From the NCBI RefSeq assembly GCF_001720485.1, contig NZ_CP017114.1, forward strand, positions 1,178,001 to 1,242,000: 64,000 nucleotides of DNA, given 5' to 3'. The notes under the pieces are model-generated. The model saw only the letters and a program-made list of their open reading frames with translations, did not search any database and was not told where the DNA came from. This document shows, in pieces, positions 25,658-34,854 of the stretch (its first letter is position 1; each line of letters starts with the position of its first letter). The translations under genes and the position numbers were made by a program. This DNA comes from Cobetia marina. GTDB taxonomy: Bacteria > Pseudomonadota > Gammaproteobacteria > Pseudomonadales > Halomonadaceae.

Positions 25658-26851
25658 TCAGCCCTTGACGACGGTCGCGATGGCCTTGGCGACGTAAGGC
25701 AGATTCTCGCTGGAGAAGCCGGCCACGTTGGCGCGTCCGGAGCGCACCATGTAGATGCCGAACTCGTCACGCAGGCGATCGACCTGCTCCGGTGTCAGGC
25801 CGGTGTAGGAGAACATGCCGCGCTGCTCGGCGATGAAGGCGAACTGCTCATCCAGGCCATACGGCTTGAGCGCCTCGACGAACTCACGACGCAGGCCATT
25901 GATGCGCTCGCGCATCTCGGTCAGCTCGCTCTTCCACTCCGCGCGCAGCGTCTCGTCCTCGAGAATGTCGATGACTACCGCACCGCCATGTGCCGGCGGA
26001 TTGGAGTAGTTCTCACGCGCGGTGATCGCGGCCTGGGAGCGCACGTCCAGCATGCTGTCCTCGTCCTTGGCGATCAGGATCAGGCAGCCGGTACGCTCGC
26101 AGTAGATGCCGAAGTTCTTGGAGCAGGAGCTGGTGATGATGGCCTCATCGACATTCTCGGCCAGCAGGCGCACTCCGTAGGCATCTTCTTCCAGACCATC
26201 ACCGAAGCCCTGATAGGCGAAGTCGATCAGCGGCAGCAGCTTGCGTGACTGGACGACTTCCAGCACCTGGTCCCACTGCTCGCGACTCAGGTCGAACCCG
26301 GTCGGGTTGTGGCAGCAGGCGTGCAGCAGCACTACGTCGCCTTCCGGAATCGTCTTGAGGGTCGCCAGCATGCCGTCGAAGTCGAGGCGATTGTTCTCGT
26401 CGACATACGGGTAGCTGTGACGCGTCACGCCTGCGGCATCGAAGATGCCCAGGTGGTTCGGCCAGGTCGGAGTGGACAGCCAGATATCACGGCCCTTGAG
26501 GTTGCTGGCGATGAAGTCTGCCGCCAGACGCAGGGCACCGGTACCGCCGGGCGCCTGAGTGGCGCTGGCACGGTTGGCAGCCAGCACCGGCGACTCGGCG
26601 CCCAGCACCATCGGCAGCACGACCTTGCCGAAGCGCGGGTCACCGTGGGAGCCGATGTAGGTCTTGGTGACTTCGCTCTCGACCAGGCGGTCCTCGGCCT
26701 GCTTGACCGCACGCATGACCGGCGTATTGCCGTTGGCATCGCGATAGACGCCCACGCCGAGGTCGACCTTCTGCGGGTTGGTGTCCTTGTTGAAGGCTTC
26801 GATCAGGCCGAGGATGGCATCCCCGGGTACACGCGCAATCTGCTCGAACAT
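25658..26851 (-). CDS. phhC: Aromatic amino acid aminotransferase PhhC (TyrB/AspC family)
   Basis: This 397-residue PLP enzyme of aminotransferase class I subfamily alpha interconverts tyrosine or phenylalanine and their 2-oxo acids with 2-oxoglutarate. Motifs are VDLGVGVYRDANG, the ACCHNPTGFDLS loop, IDFAYQGFGDG, the PLP lysine in SSCSKNFGIYCERTG, and the substrate arginine in GRANVAGFSSENLPYV. It follows phhB by one base, and the phhA-phhB-phhC arrangement matches the Pseudomonas phenylalanine hydroxylase operon. Its 4-hydroxyphenylpyruvate product is the substrate of HppD, encoded at 40764-41846. Confidence 0.93.
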   Translation of the reverse strand: MFEQIARVPGDAILGLIEAFNKDTNPQKVDLGVGVYRDANGNTPVMRAVKQAEDRLVESEVTKTYIGSHGDPRFGKVVLPMVLGAESPVLAANRASATQAPGGTGALRLAADFIASNLKGRDIWLSTPTWPNHLGIFDAAGVTRHSYPYVDENNRLDFDGMLATLKTIPEGDVVLLHACCHNPTGFDLSREQWDQVLEVVQSRKLLPLIDFAYQGFGDGLEEDAYGVRLLAENVDEAIITSSCSKNFGIYCERTGCLILIAKDEDSMLDVRSQAAITARENYSNPPAHGGAVVIDILEDETLRAEWKSELTEMRERINGLRREFVEALKPYGLDEQFAFIAEQRGMFSYTGLTPEQVDRLRDEFGIYMVRSGRANVAGFSSENLPYVAKAIATVVKG

Positions 26852-26852
26852 C

Positions 26853-27191
26853 TTATTTCGCTACCTCGTCGGTTCTGGCGGCCATGATGAAATCGTTCTT
26901 GTGCAGACCCTTCATCTCGTGGGACCACCAGGTCACGGTGACCTTGCCCCACTCGGTGAGAAGTGCCGGGTGATGCCCGACGTCCTCGGCAATCTCGCCT
27001 ACGCGATTGGTGAATGCCAGTGCCTGCTTGAAGTTGCGGAACTTAAAGCATCGCTCCAATTGCATGATGCCATCGCGATTGAGCAACTGCCACTCGGGAA
27101 TGGCGGTCTTGAGCGTCTCGATGTCGCTGTCACTGACCTTGGGGGCATCGAAACTGCAGGCTTCACAGGACTGTCTGGCGAGTTCGGTCAT
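26853..27191 (-). CDS. phhB: Pterin-4a-carbinolamine dehydratase PhhB
   Basis: PhhB dehydrates the 4a-hydroxytetrahydrobiopterin formed by phenylalanine hydroxylase, recycling the pterin cofactor. The 112-residue protein has the typical core: [78 protein letters not shown], with the active-site histidine pair in VGHHP and the third in SHEMKGLH. It lies between phhA (66 bases upstream) and phhC in one operon. Confidence 0.95.
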   Translation of the reverse strand: MTELARQSCEACSFDAPKVSDSDIETLKTAIPEWQLLNRDGIMQLERCFKFRNFKQALAFTNRVGEIAEDVGHHPALLTEWGKVTVTWWSHEMKGLHKNDFIMAARTDEVAK

Positions 27192-27257
27192 GTCACTATC
27201 TCCGGCTTGAGGAAAGAGGGTGGGGCGGGTGAAAAGAAGCGCAAGGCGCCGGTGCGA

Positions 27258-28139
27258 TCAGCGTGGTGCGAAGCGCGGCGTCTTGAGACCGAGCGCCATG
27301 GCCTCGTGCACCAGCGCCATGATGTCGCGACTGGCGAGTTCATGCAGATCGTCCAGCGATTCCAGGACATAGTAGAGCGGCTGCAGGATGTCGATGCGAT
27401 ACGGGGTGCGCAGTGCCTCGACGGCATCGAAGGGCAGGTGCTCGGGGCACTCGAGACTGTCTTCGAGCTCGCCCAGTGCATAGCAGGTCTCGCGTGGCGA
27501 GGAAATGATGCCGCCGCCGTAGAGGCGCAGCGCACGACTGCCATCGGGTTGAACCTCGCGCAGCATGCCGAATTCCACCGTCATCCAGTAGAGGCGTGCC
27601 AGGTAGACGCGCTCTTCCTTGCTGGCGGCGAGACCGAGTCGACCGTAGGTGGCGGTGAATTCCGCGAAGGCGGGGTGGGTAAGCATCGGGCAGTGACCGA
27701 AGATCTCGTGGAAGATGTCCGGTTCCTGCAGGTAATCGAGTTCTTCGGGACGGCGAATGAAGGTGGCAACCGGGAAGCGCCGCTCGGCGAGCAGTTCGAA
27801 GAAGCGGTTGAAGGGGATCAAGGCCGGTACTCGTGCGGTTCGCCAGCCGGTGGCCGCCTCGAGCACCCGGTCGATCTCATCCAGCTGGGGGATGCGATCC
27901 CGGGGCAGGTCAAGATGTTCAAGCCCTTGCAGGTACTCGCGGCAGACGCGTCCCTCGACCAGCGCCAGCTGGCGCGTCATCAGCGTCTGCCAGGTGGCGT
28001 GCTCCTGATCGCTGTAATGGATCCTGCCCTGGCTATCCGGTTCATGCGCCACGTAGCGGGTGCCCTTGGCCTGAGCCTGCGATCCGGGCGCAGATACCTG
28101 GGATGCCTGTGGCCAGTCACGACCCTGCGGTGCGTTCAT
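27258..28139 (-). CDS. phhA: Phenylalanine 4-monooxygenase PhhA
   Basis: PhhA is the tetrahydropterin- and Fe(II)-dependent hydroxylase that converts phenylalanine to tyrosine. The 293-residue catalytic-domain enzyme has the metal ligands His-His-Glu in PDIFHEIFGHCPM and YWMTVEFGM. Substrate-contact segments include TGWRTARVPALIPFNRFFELLAERRFPVATFIRRPEELDYLQEPD and YGGGIISSPRET. The ATG at 28139 is preceded by GGGAGG at good spacing; an in-frame start at 28205 would add 22 residues with no ribosome binding site. A TyrR box lies about 255 bases upstream, and the regulator gene phhR is divergent. Confidence 0.95.
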   Translation of the reverse strand: MNAPQGRDWPQASQVSAPGSQAQAKGTRYVAHEPDSQGRIHYSDQEHATWQTLMTRQLALVEGRVCREYLQGLEHLDLPRDRIPQLDEIDRVLEAATGWRTARVPALIPFNRFFELLAERRFPVATFIRRPEELDYLQEPDIFHEIFGHCPMLTHPAFAEFTATYGRLGLAASKEERVYLARLYWMTVEFGMLREVQPDGSRALRLYGGGIISSPRETCYALGELEDSLECPEHLPFDAVEALRTPYRIDILQPLYYVLESLDDLHELASRDIMALVHEAMALGLKTPRFAPR

Positions 28140-28600
28140 GCAACCTCCCGAACGGTATGGCGGCGCTGCGTGGGCAGGCTGCCGTATTGTCATCATGGCG
28201 GACATGTCAGTCCCTGCATGTCGATGACTACGCTAGGCCTTGTCGGACAGCCTTGACCAGTGCCACGGCCTGCTTTTGCGCGGCAGATAGCGGTGCGATA
28301 CCCCGTCTCTTGTCACATAATCCTGACACCTGTGCGGCTGATGGCCTCGATCAGTGCCATTCGGGCAGTTTTGCGTGCCGGCAATACCGTCTATTGTAAG
28401 GAATGCTTTACGAGGTTTTTGATAACGCTTACGTTAACGTCATCGATGTGCCGCATTGCCCTGCGGTAGCTCGAATGATGTCCTCGGGTCATCAGCGTTT
28501 CCCCTCCGCGCTTGTGATCCTCAAGCGCCTGACCCTCAGAGCCGTGCCGTCAGAGCCACCCTGACAGCGACGATATGCCAACGACAATGCCGAGAACGCC
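28140..28600. other. Divergent phhA-phhR regulatory region
   Basis: No gene is seen. It contains the TyrR box (28395-28412), a second AT-rich partial palindrome just to its right (28419-28440), and two imperfect 16-bp copies of GCCTTGACCAGTGCCA (28250-28265 and 28344-28359). On the phhA strand TACAAT beside the TyrR box could be a -10. I found no sigma54 -24/-12 element with correct spacing. Confidence 0.6.
28395..28412. promoter_or_regulatory. TyrR/PhhR box
   Basis: TGTAAGGAATGCTTTACG matches the TyrR consensus TGTAAA-N6-TTTACA at 10 of 12 specified positions with the exact spacer. It lies between phhA and phhR, where PhhR would bind with phenylalanine or tyrosine to activate phhABC and control itself. 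Confidence 0.75.
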
Positions 28601-30160
<1,560 letters not shown>

Positions 30161-30274
30161 CCGCGCGAGGATCACGCGAACACTCACGCGGGCGCTCAGG
30201 CACGCAAACAGGCCAGCGCGCCATCGGAAAGGGGAGTGGCAGGATGCTGCCGAGCGCGTCCCGTCACGCGTGTT

Positions 30275-30303
30275 TTGATTTGCCCGCTAATAAAGCGTAT
30301 GAT
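30275..30303 (+). promoter_or_regulatory. sigma70 promoter of the MarR-family gene
   Basis: TTGATT (30275-30280) and TATGAT (30298-30303) are separated by exactly 17 bases, about 90 bases before the start codon. Confidence 0.7.
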
Positions 30304-30314
30304 CCTGCCATTCA

Positions 30315-30326
30315 TTAGCAAGCTAA
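30315..30326. promoter_or_regulatory. Probable MarR autoregulatory operator
   Basis: TTAGC-AA-GCTAA is a perfect inverted repeat starting 12 bases after the -10 element, so it covers the transcription start. MarR proteins commonly repress themselves from such sites. A second hairpin, CGGGGCTCA-N9-TGAGCCCCG (30343-30369), follows in the leader. Confidence 0.5.
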
Positions 30327-30392
30327 ATTGACGTTGGCATCGCGGGGCTCATCCAGGGGGTGAGCCCCGTGGCGTGGAGACGGAGAATCATC

Positions 30393-30992
30393 ATGCAACA
30401 AGGCACTGACGACGAAGTGGCGCTGCAGGCGATGAAAGCCTGTGATGATGCTCAACCCCTTCACGAGACCATCAAGCCCTCCCTGGGAGGCCTGCTCGGG
30501 CGTGTCCACCGCCTGTGGCGTACCTCGATCACGACCGCGGTCGAGCCATTGGGGATGACGGAAGCCCGCTGGACGGTGATGGTGCATCTGGAGAAGCTTG
30601 GCGAGGGCTGTACCCAGCAGATGCTGGCCAGCGAGCTGGGAATCGAGATGCCGTCGTTGACGCGCACGCTCAATCAGCTCGAGTGTCAGCAGCTGATTCG
30701 TCGCGAACCCCACGCCACGGATCGTCGTGCTCGCTGCCTGTGGTTCACCGAGGCGGGGCATGAATGCCTTGTGCAATTGGGTGAGCGCATCGCGCGAGTT
30801 CGCGAGGAGCTATATGTCGGCTTCGAGGATGAATCGCTGGATCAGCTGGCCGGCATGCTTCAGGCGCTGGAGCGCAATGCCAGGCACAGCATCTCCCGCT
30901 CGCAGGCCGAGTCGGCAGGCAATGCCCCGGCATCACGGACAGGTGCCAGAGGGACGCGCTCCCGGTCACCGGCGACGCATCGTGAGTCATGA
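30393..30992 (+). CDS. MarR-family transcriptional regulator
   Basis: The 199-residue protein has a MarR/SlyA-like winged helix: KPSLGGLLGRVHRLWRTSITTAVEPLGMTEARWTVMVHLEKLGEGCTQQMLASELGIEMPSLTRTLNQLECQQLIRREPHATDRRARCLWFTEAG, with the wing Asp-Arg motif ATDRRAR. A Ser/Arg-rich tail of about 35 residues at the C-terminus is longer than usual. I chose the ATG at 30393 because GGAGAATC precedes it and the promoter-operator lies just upstream. Nearby genes are phhR and cfa; no clear target except itself. Confidence 0.9.
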   Translation: MQQGTDDEVALQAMKACDDAQPLHETIKPSLGGLLGRVHRLWRTSITTAVEPLGMTEARWTVMVHLEKLGEGCTQQMLASELGIEMPSLTRTLNQLECQQLIRREPHATDRRARCLWFTEAGHECLVQLGERIARVREELYVGFEDESLDQLAGMLQALERNARHSISRSQAESAGNAPASRTGARGTRSRSPATHRES

Positions 30993-31004
30993 GTCATGGG
31001 TCAC
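30984..31004. repeat. 7-bp triplicate repeat over the marR-like stop codon
   Basis: GAGTCAT, GAGTCAT and GGGTCAC are consecutive and span the TGA stop of the MarR gene. Confidence 0.6.
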
Positions 31005-31043
31005 CAAGGGGCAAGTCGTCCCCTGGTGAGTCGCCTTGCCGGA

Positions 31044-31072
31044 CGCCTGGCACGGCTGGAGAGTGCCAGGCG
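31044..31072. terminator. Hairpin between the convergent MarR and cfa genes
   Basis: CGCCTGGCAC and its complement form a 10-bp stem around a 9-base loop between convergent genes. There is no T tract on either side. Confidence 0.4.
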
Positions 31073-31091
31073 CACGGAGGGCGAAAGCGGA

Positions 31092-32270
31092 TCAGCGTGG
31101 TGCGTCGTAACGCCCCGGATTGCCGTGGGTGAAGACCACCTGCCAGAGCTGAAGCTGGCGGGCGCGGAAGGCCCCGGCACAGGCACCCAGATAATACTCG
31201 AACATGCGCTTGTCCCGCGTCGTGTAGGTGTCGGCCAGTTCATGCCATCTGGCATCGAGGTTGGCACGCCATGCCATCAGCGTCGGGTCGTAGTCGGCAC
31301 CGAAATTCTGCCAGTCCTCCATGATCAGGTGATGCTCGCTGGCCTGGATCAGTTGACTGGCACTGGGCAGCACGCCGTTGGGGAAGATGTAGCGATTGAC
31401 CCAGGGGTCCGCGGAGATGTCGCTCAGGTTGGAGCCGATGGTGTGCAGCACGAAGCGACCGCCGGGGCGCAGCAGCTGCGCGACACGGGTGAAGTAGGTC
31501 GCGTAGTTCTTGTGGCCGACGTGCTCGAACATGCCGATGGACACGATGGCATCGAAGGTGCCGACCTCGTGACGGAATTGCTCGTCACGGTAATCCTTGA
31601 GCAGGATCTCCACTGGCAGGCCATGGCAATGTTCCCGCGCCAGCGCCGCCTGCTCGGCGGAAATGGTGATGCCGACGACTTCCACGCCATAGTGGCGCGC
31701 GGCGTAGGCGGCGAAGCTTCCCCAGCCACAGCCGATGTCCAGCACGCGCATGCCGGGTGTCAGCCCGAGCTTGCGACAGGCGAGATCCAGCTTGGCCTGC
31801 TGGGCCTGCTCCAGGTTCTCCGGCGCGATCGGCAATCCCTTCCAGTATCCGCAGCTGTAGCACAGGGTCGGGTCCAGCATGCGGGTGAAGAGGTCATTGC
31901 CGAAGTCGTAATGCACCTTGCCCACCACCTCGGCACGACGACGGCTCTGCAGATTGATGACTCCTGCCTGGAGGCGGTAGGCGATGCGCTCACCAAAGGT
32001 GTGGGCTCGCTCCCCCAGCCCATGCTTGAGCAGGCGATGGATCATCTCGTCGATCCGTTCGCAATCCCACCAGCCTTCCATGTAAGCCTCACCCAGCCCC
32101 AGACTGCCCTGATTCAGCACCCGCCGGAACAGATCCGGATGGCGGACGCAGATATCCCAGGGGTCAGGGCCATTCAGACTGACCCCGGAGCCAGAGAGCA
32201 GGCGCTCGACGATCTGTCGTTGACGGTTTTCGGGTAGTGCAACGGGGGCCAGGCGTTGTTCGATACTCAT
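31092..32270 (-). CDS. cfa: Cyclopropane-fatty-acyl-phospholipid synthase
   Basis: Cfa methylenates unsaturated acyl chains of membrane phospholipids using S-adenosylmethionine, usually on entry to stationary phase or under stress. The 392-residue protein has the N-terminal lipid-binding region (LNQGSLGLGEAYMEGWWDCERIDEMI) and the catalytic core with YDFGNDLFTRMLDPTLCYSCGYW. The SAM-binding motif LDIGCGWGSFAAYAARHYG, the bicarbonate/active-site segment GMFEHVGHKNY and YIFPNGVLPS are also present. The ATG at 32270 follows GGAGG; longer in-frame starts extend without a binding site. The length is close to E. coli Cfa (382). Confidence 0.95.
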   Translation of the reverse strand: MSIEQRLAPVALPENRQRQIVERLLSGSGVSLNGPDPWDICVRHPDLFRRVLNQGSLGLGEAYMEGWWDCERIDEMIHRLLKHGLGERAHTFGERIAYRLQAGVINLQSRRRAEVVGKVHYDFGNDLFTRMLDPTLCYSCGYWKGLPIAPENLEQAQQAKLDLACRKLGLTPGMRVLDIGCGWGSFAAYAARHYGVEVVGITISAEQAALAREHCHGLPVEILLKDYRDEQFRHEVGTFDAIVSIGMFEHVGHKNYATYFTRVAQLLRPGGRFVLHTIGSNLSDISADPWVNRYIFPNGVLPSASQLIQASEHHLIMEDWQNFGADYDPTLMAWRANLDARWHELADTYTTRDKRMFEYYLGACAGAFRARQLQLWQVVFTHGNPGRYDAPR

Positions 32271-32595
32271 GGAAAAGCCTCCTTGACGGCGCTGGGCGCG
32301 TAGAGTCCTGATGGATTCGTCATGGCAAATGGCAGTGATCGACCGCCCCGGGCGTTGGGGCAGTCGAGCGTCTCGCATGGCAATGCTCGGGTGTCACGGC
32401 TGTCTGGTACGCAAAAGCTTCGCCTCCGCTCCCGCGTGCTGCGCTGTCCTGGGGGGATGTCAGGCGCCGAACTGGCGAGCGCTTTCGTCTCAGCATAGTC
32501 AAGAGTCGTCTAATGCGGCGCTGCAATATCCCGTCGTGGGCGGCAACCCGAGGTTGCGCGTTCCGAACGGCCGTCCGTCTCCGGGGTTTCGTGAT

Positions 32596-32645
32596 GCATG
32601 AACGCAAGAAAGCCGCCCTCAGGGGCGGCTTTCTTGCGTTCATGC
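32596..32645 (-). terminator. Long perfect hairpin, terminator of the lipoprotein gene
   Basis: GCATGAACGCAAGAAAGCCG and two more bases (32596-32617) pair perfectly with 32624-32645, a 22-bp stem with a 6-base loop. It lies 77 bases downstream of the lipoprotein stop. The T-rich segment CTTTCTTG lies in the distal arm rather than after it. Confidence 0.65.
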
Positions 32646-32679
32646 GCTCTTGTGCTCATGCGCTCTTGCATTCATGCAC
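32632..32679. repeat. 16-bp tandem repeat, three copies
   Basis: TCTTGCGTTCATGCGC (32632-32647), TCTTGTGCTCATGCGC (32648-32663) and TCTTGCATTCATGCAC (32664-32679) are consecutive. The first copy overlaps the hairpin arm. Confidence 0.9.
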
Positions 32680-32721
32680 ATGGCCTTGCTGTCAGCTCGG
32701 GCTGGCTGACGGGAAGGCGCC

Positions 32722-33099
32722 TCAGCGGCAGCGGATGGTCCAGGCGACCTTGTAGCCTTCACCTTCGTGGGTGGCGGCGGCCATCTCGGTATCTTCATTG
32801 ATGGTGCCGCCTTCCAGCTGATCGTTGCCTTCGGCTGCCTTGGACATGCTGTCCTGCGGGCCGAAGACACGGGAATCAAGCACGTCGTACTTGTCGCGAT
32901 CCTGCTCCTCGCAGACTTCCAGAGCGCGTTCCTTGACCTGAGCGATGGCATCGTCACGGTCCTCATCGACGGCGCTGACCTCGTAACGCGTGTCCTGCTT
33001 CTCGATCACGCTGGTGTTGCCACAGCCCGCAATGAAGGCGGTTCCGGCGATGGCGACGGTCATGCAGGCGGTGCGCAGGGCGTTGGATGTCATGGTCAT
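32722..33099 (-). CDS. Small lipoprotein of unknown function
   Basis: The 125-residue product has a lipoprotein signal peptide (residues 1-24) ending in the lipobox FIAGC, then a short, highly acidic mature domain with conserved-looking cysteines in EVCEEQDRDKYDVLDSRVFGPQ and a C-terminal YKVAWTIRCR. I do not recognise a family. AAGGAGAG precedes two possible ATG codons, 33099 and 33093. It should be anchored to the inner or outer membrane; residue +2 after the cysteine is Gly, which favours the outer membrane. No functional clue comes from the neighbours. Confidence 0.75.
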   Translation of the reverse strand: MTMTSNALRTACMTVAIAGTAFIAGCGNTSVIEKQDTRYEVSAVDEDRDDAIAQVKERALEVCEEQDRDKYDVLDSRVFGPQDSMSKAAEGNDQLEGGTINEDTEMAAATHEGEGYKVAWTIRCR

Positions 33100-33519
33100 G
33101 GTCTCTCCTTGGAATGAATCAGGCCAATGGCTCGCAGCGAGACGCCGCTCACGGAGCGAGGGCTGGCGCGAGCGATTGCCATGGCGAAATGGGTTACCCA
33201 TCGTGCTCTGCTGATTGACGTGGGGGCAGTGTCACTGGCTTCAAGTGTGGCGATGCATCGACGCATCCTGTCGGTCAGGCGCGACGACCTCGGTCATGCG
33301 CACTGCCACTTTGGTCGTGGCATGTCTCGCATGGGCATGTCGATGCCTCATCTGGACAGCTCACCCGTGGCAAGTGGCCTAGTCTGCAGGGGCCCTTCAG
33401 GTCGGACGCCACCGACAGGGGGCGGGTGGTCGGCGTTATCGGCAAGTGACGGGAGATGTCGTCAGCGTGCCTGTCTGACGCCGTCCATGCACCAAATCCC
33501 ATGCCAGCAGGAGCACGTC
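33100..33519. other. Divergent intergenic region before fdhA
   Basis: No gene is supported. An open frame continuous with fdhA reaches back to 33127, but nothing in it resembles a protein domain. An inverted repeat GATGC-N6-GCATC lies at 33252-33267. No clear promoter motif is seen. Confidence 0.5.
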
Positions 33520-34728
33520 ATGTCAGCCAATGCCAATCGCGGAGTCGTCTACCAGGGAGCGGGGAAGGTGAGTGTCGAATCACTGGACTATCCGACCCTG
33601 GCGCTGGGAAATCGCAAGTGTGAACACGGCGTCATTCTCAAGGTCGTCTCGACCAATATCTGTGGTAGCGATCAGCACATGGTGCGTGGCCGGACCACGG
33701 CACCCCAGGGCCTGGTGCTGGGCCACGAGATCACCGGACTGGTCGTCGAGGCTGGCCGCGACGTGGAATTCATCAAGGTCGGTGACATCGTCTCGGTCCC
33801 GTTCAACATCGCCTGCGGGCGCTGCCGCAACTGCAAGGAAGGCAAGACGGGGATCTGTCTGAACGTCAATCCGGCGCGTCCCGGCGCAGCCTATGGCTAT
33901 GTCGACATGGGCGGCTGGACTGGCGGTCAGACGGATTACGTCATGGTGCCCTATGCCGACTTCAACCTGCTCAAGTTCCCGGATGCCGATCAGGCGATGG
34001 AGAAGATCCGTGACCTGACGCTGCTCTCCGACATCTTCCCGACAGGCTTCCATGGCTGCGTGACTGCAGGGGTCGGGCCGGGTGCCACGGTCTACATCGC
34101 GGGGGCCGGGCCGGTCGGACTGGCGGCGGCGGTGTCTGCCCAGCTGCTGGGGGCGGCCTGCGTCATCGTCGGCGACATGATTCCCGAGCGTTTGCAGCAG
34201 GCCGAGAGCTTCGGCTGCGAGACCATCGACCTGCGTCAGGAAGGCTCGATGGAGGACAAGGTCGAGGCGATTCTCGGCGAGCGCGAAGTGGATTGCTTCG
34301 TCGATTGCGTCGGCTTCGAGGCGCATGGCTGTGGATGTGATCATGGGCGTGAGCAGCCGGCGACGGTGCTCAACTCGGCAATGGCGTTGACGCGTGCCGG
34401 CGGCCAGATCGGCATTCCCGGCCTCTATGTCACCGAAGACCCGGGCGCCGAGGATGAGGCCGCCAAGGTCGGTGCACTCTCCATGCGCTTCGGACTGGGC
34501 TGGGCCAAGTCTCACTCGTTGCACACGGGGCAGTGTCCGGTGATGAAGTATCACCGCCCGCTGATGCAGGCGATCCTGTTCGGGCGCGTCAATATCGCGG
34601 ATGCGGTCAACGTGCAGGTCATCAGTCTGGAAGAAGCGCCGCAGGGCTACGCGGACTTCGACGGTGGCGCTGCCAAGAAATTCGTCATCGACCCCCATGC
34701 CATGGTGCGCAACGGGCGCGCTGCCTGA
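33520..34728 (+). CDS. fdhA: Glutathione-independent formaldehyde dehydrogenase
   Basis: FdhA is an NAD-dependent zinc medium-chain dehydrogenase that oxidises formaldehyde to formate without added glutathione. The 402-residue protein resembles P. putida FdhA (about 399): N-terminal NRGVVYQGAGKVSVESLDYP, catalytic zinc ligands in TNICGSDQHMVRGRTTAPQGLVLGHEITG, structural zinc cysteines in ACGRCRNCKEGKTGICLNVNP, GAYGYVDMGGW-like segment at AAYGYVDMGGWTGGQTDYV, NAD motif YIAGAGPVGLAAA, and SHSLHTGQCPVMKYHRPLMQAI. AGGAGC precedes the ATG at 33520. Confidence 0.94.
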   Translation: MSANANRGVVYQGAGKVSVESLDYPTLALGNRKCEHGVILKVVSTNICGSDQHMVRGRTTAPQGLVLGHEITGLVVEAGRDVEFIKVGDIVSVPFNIACGRCRNCKEGKTGICLNVNPARPGAAYGYVDMGGWTGGQTDYVMVPYADFNLLKFPDADQAMEKIRDLTLLSDIFPTGFHGCVTAGVGPGATVYIAGAGPVGLAAAVSAQLLGAACVIVGDMIPERLQQAESFGCETIDLRQEGSMEDKVEAILGEREVDCFVDCVGFEAHGCGCDHGREQPATVLNSAMALTRAGGQIGIPGLYVTEDPGAEDEAAKVGALSMRFGLGWAKSHSLHTGQCPVMKYHRPLMQAILFGRVNIADAVNVQVISLEEAPQGYADFDGGAAKKFVIDPHAMVRNGRAA

Positions 34729-34770
34729 TATCGGGCATGAGAGACCCTTCGTGACAGGAGGCTTTCGCTA

Positions 34771-34819
34771 CAGACGACGCTGCCACGACCTGTTGACCGG
34801 GGCGTGGCAGAGTCGTCTG
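34771..34819. terminator. Bidirectional hairpin between fdhA and the MocR gene
   Basis: Two 8-bp helices (CAGACGAC with GTCGTCTG, CTGCCACG with CGTGGCAG) stack across a single G-A mismatch, closing a 15-base loop between convergent genes. T tracts are absent. Confidence 0.5.
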
Positions 34820-34854
34820 CATTGTCTGACAGGCGCATGTGAGCACGACAACCT

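Larger units (their letters stand above)
32271..32721. other. Intergenic region between cfa and the lipoprotein gene
   Basis: No convincing gene is seen. It contains the cfa promoter region, not resolved, then a 22-bp perfect hairpin (32596-32645) whose 3' arm continues into a 16-bp tandem repeat (32632-32679). Confidence 0.6.

Noticed and set aside
28249..28360. Sigma54 promoter of phhA
   Set aside because: TGGCAC elements are present twice on the phhA strand, but the GG to GC distance is 11 bases and the TTGCA part is missing.
33127..33519. N-terminal extension of formaldehyde dehydrogenase
   Set aside because: The extra residues do not resemble any domain, and the ATG at 33520 has a good ribosome binding site and gives the normal family length.
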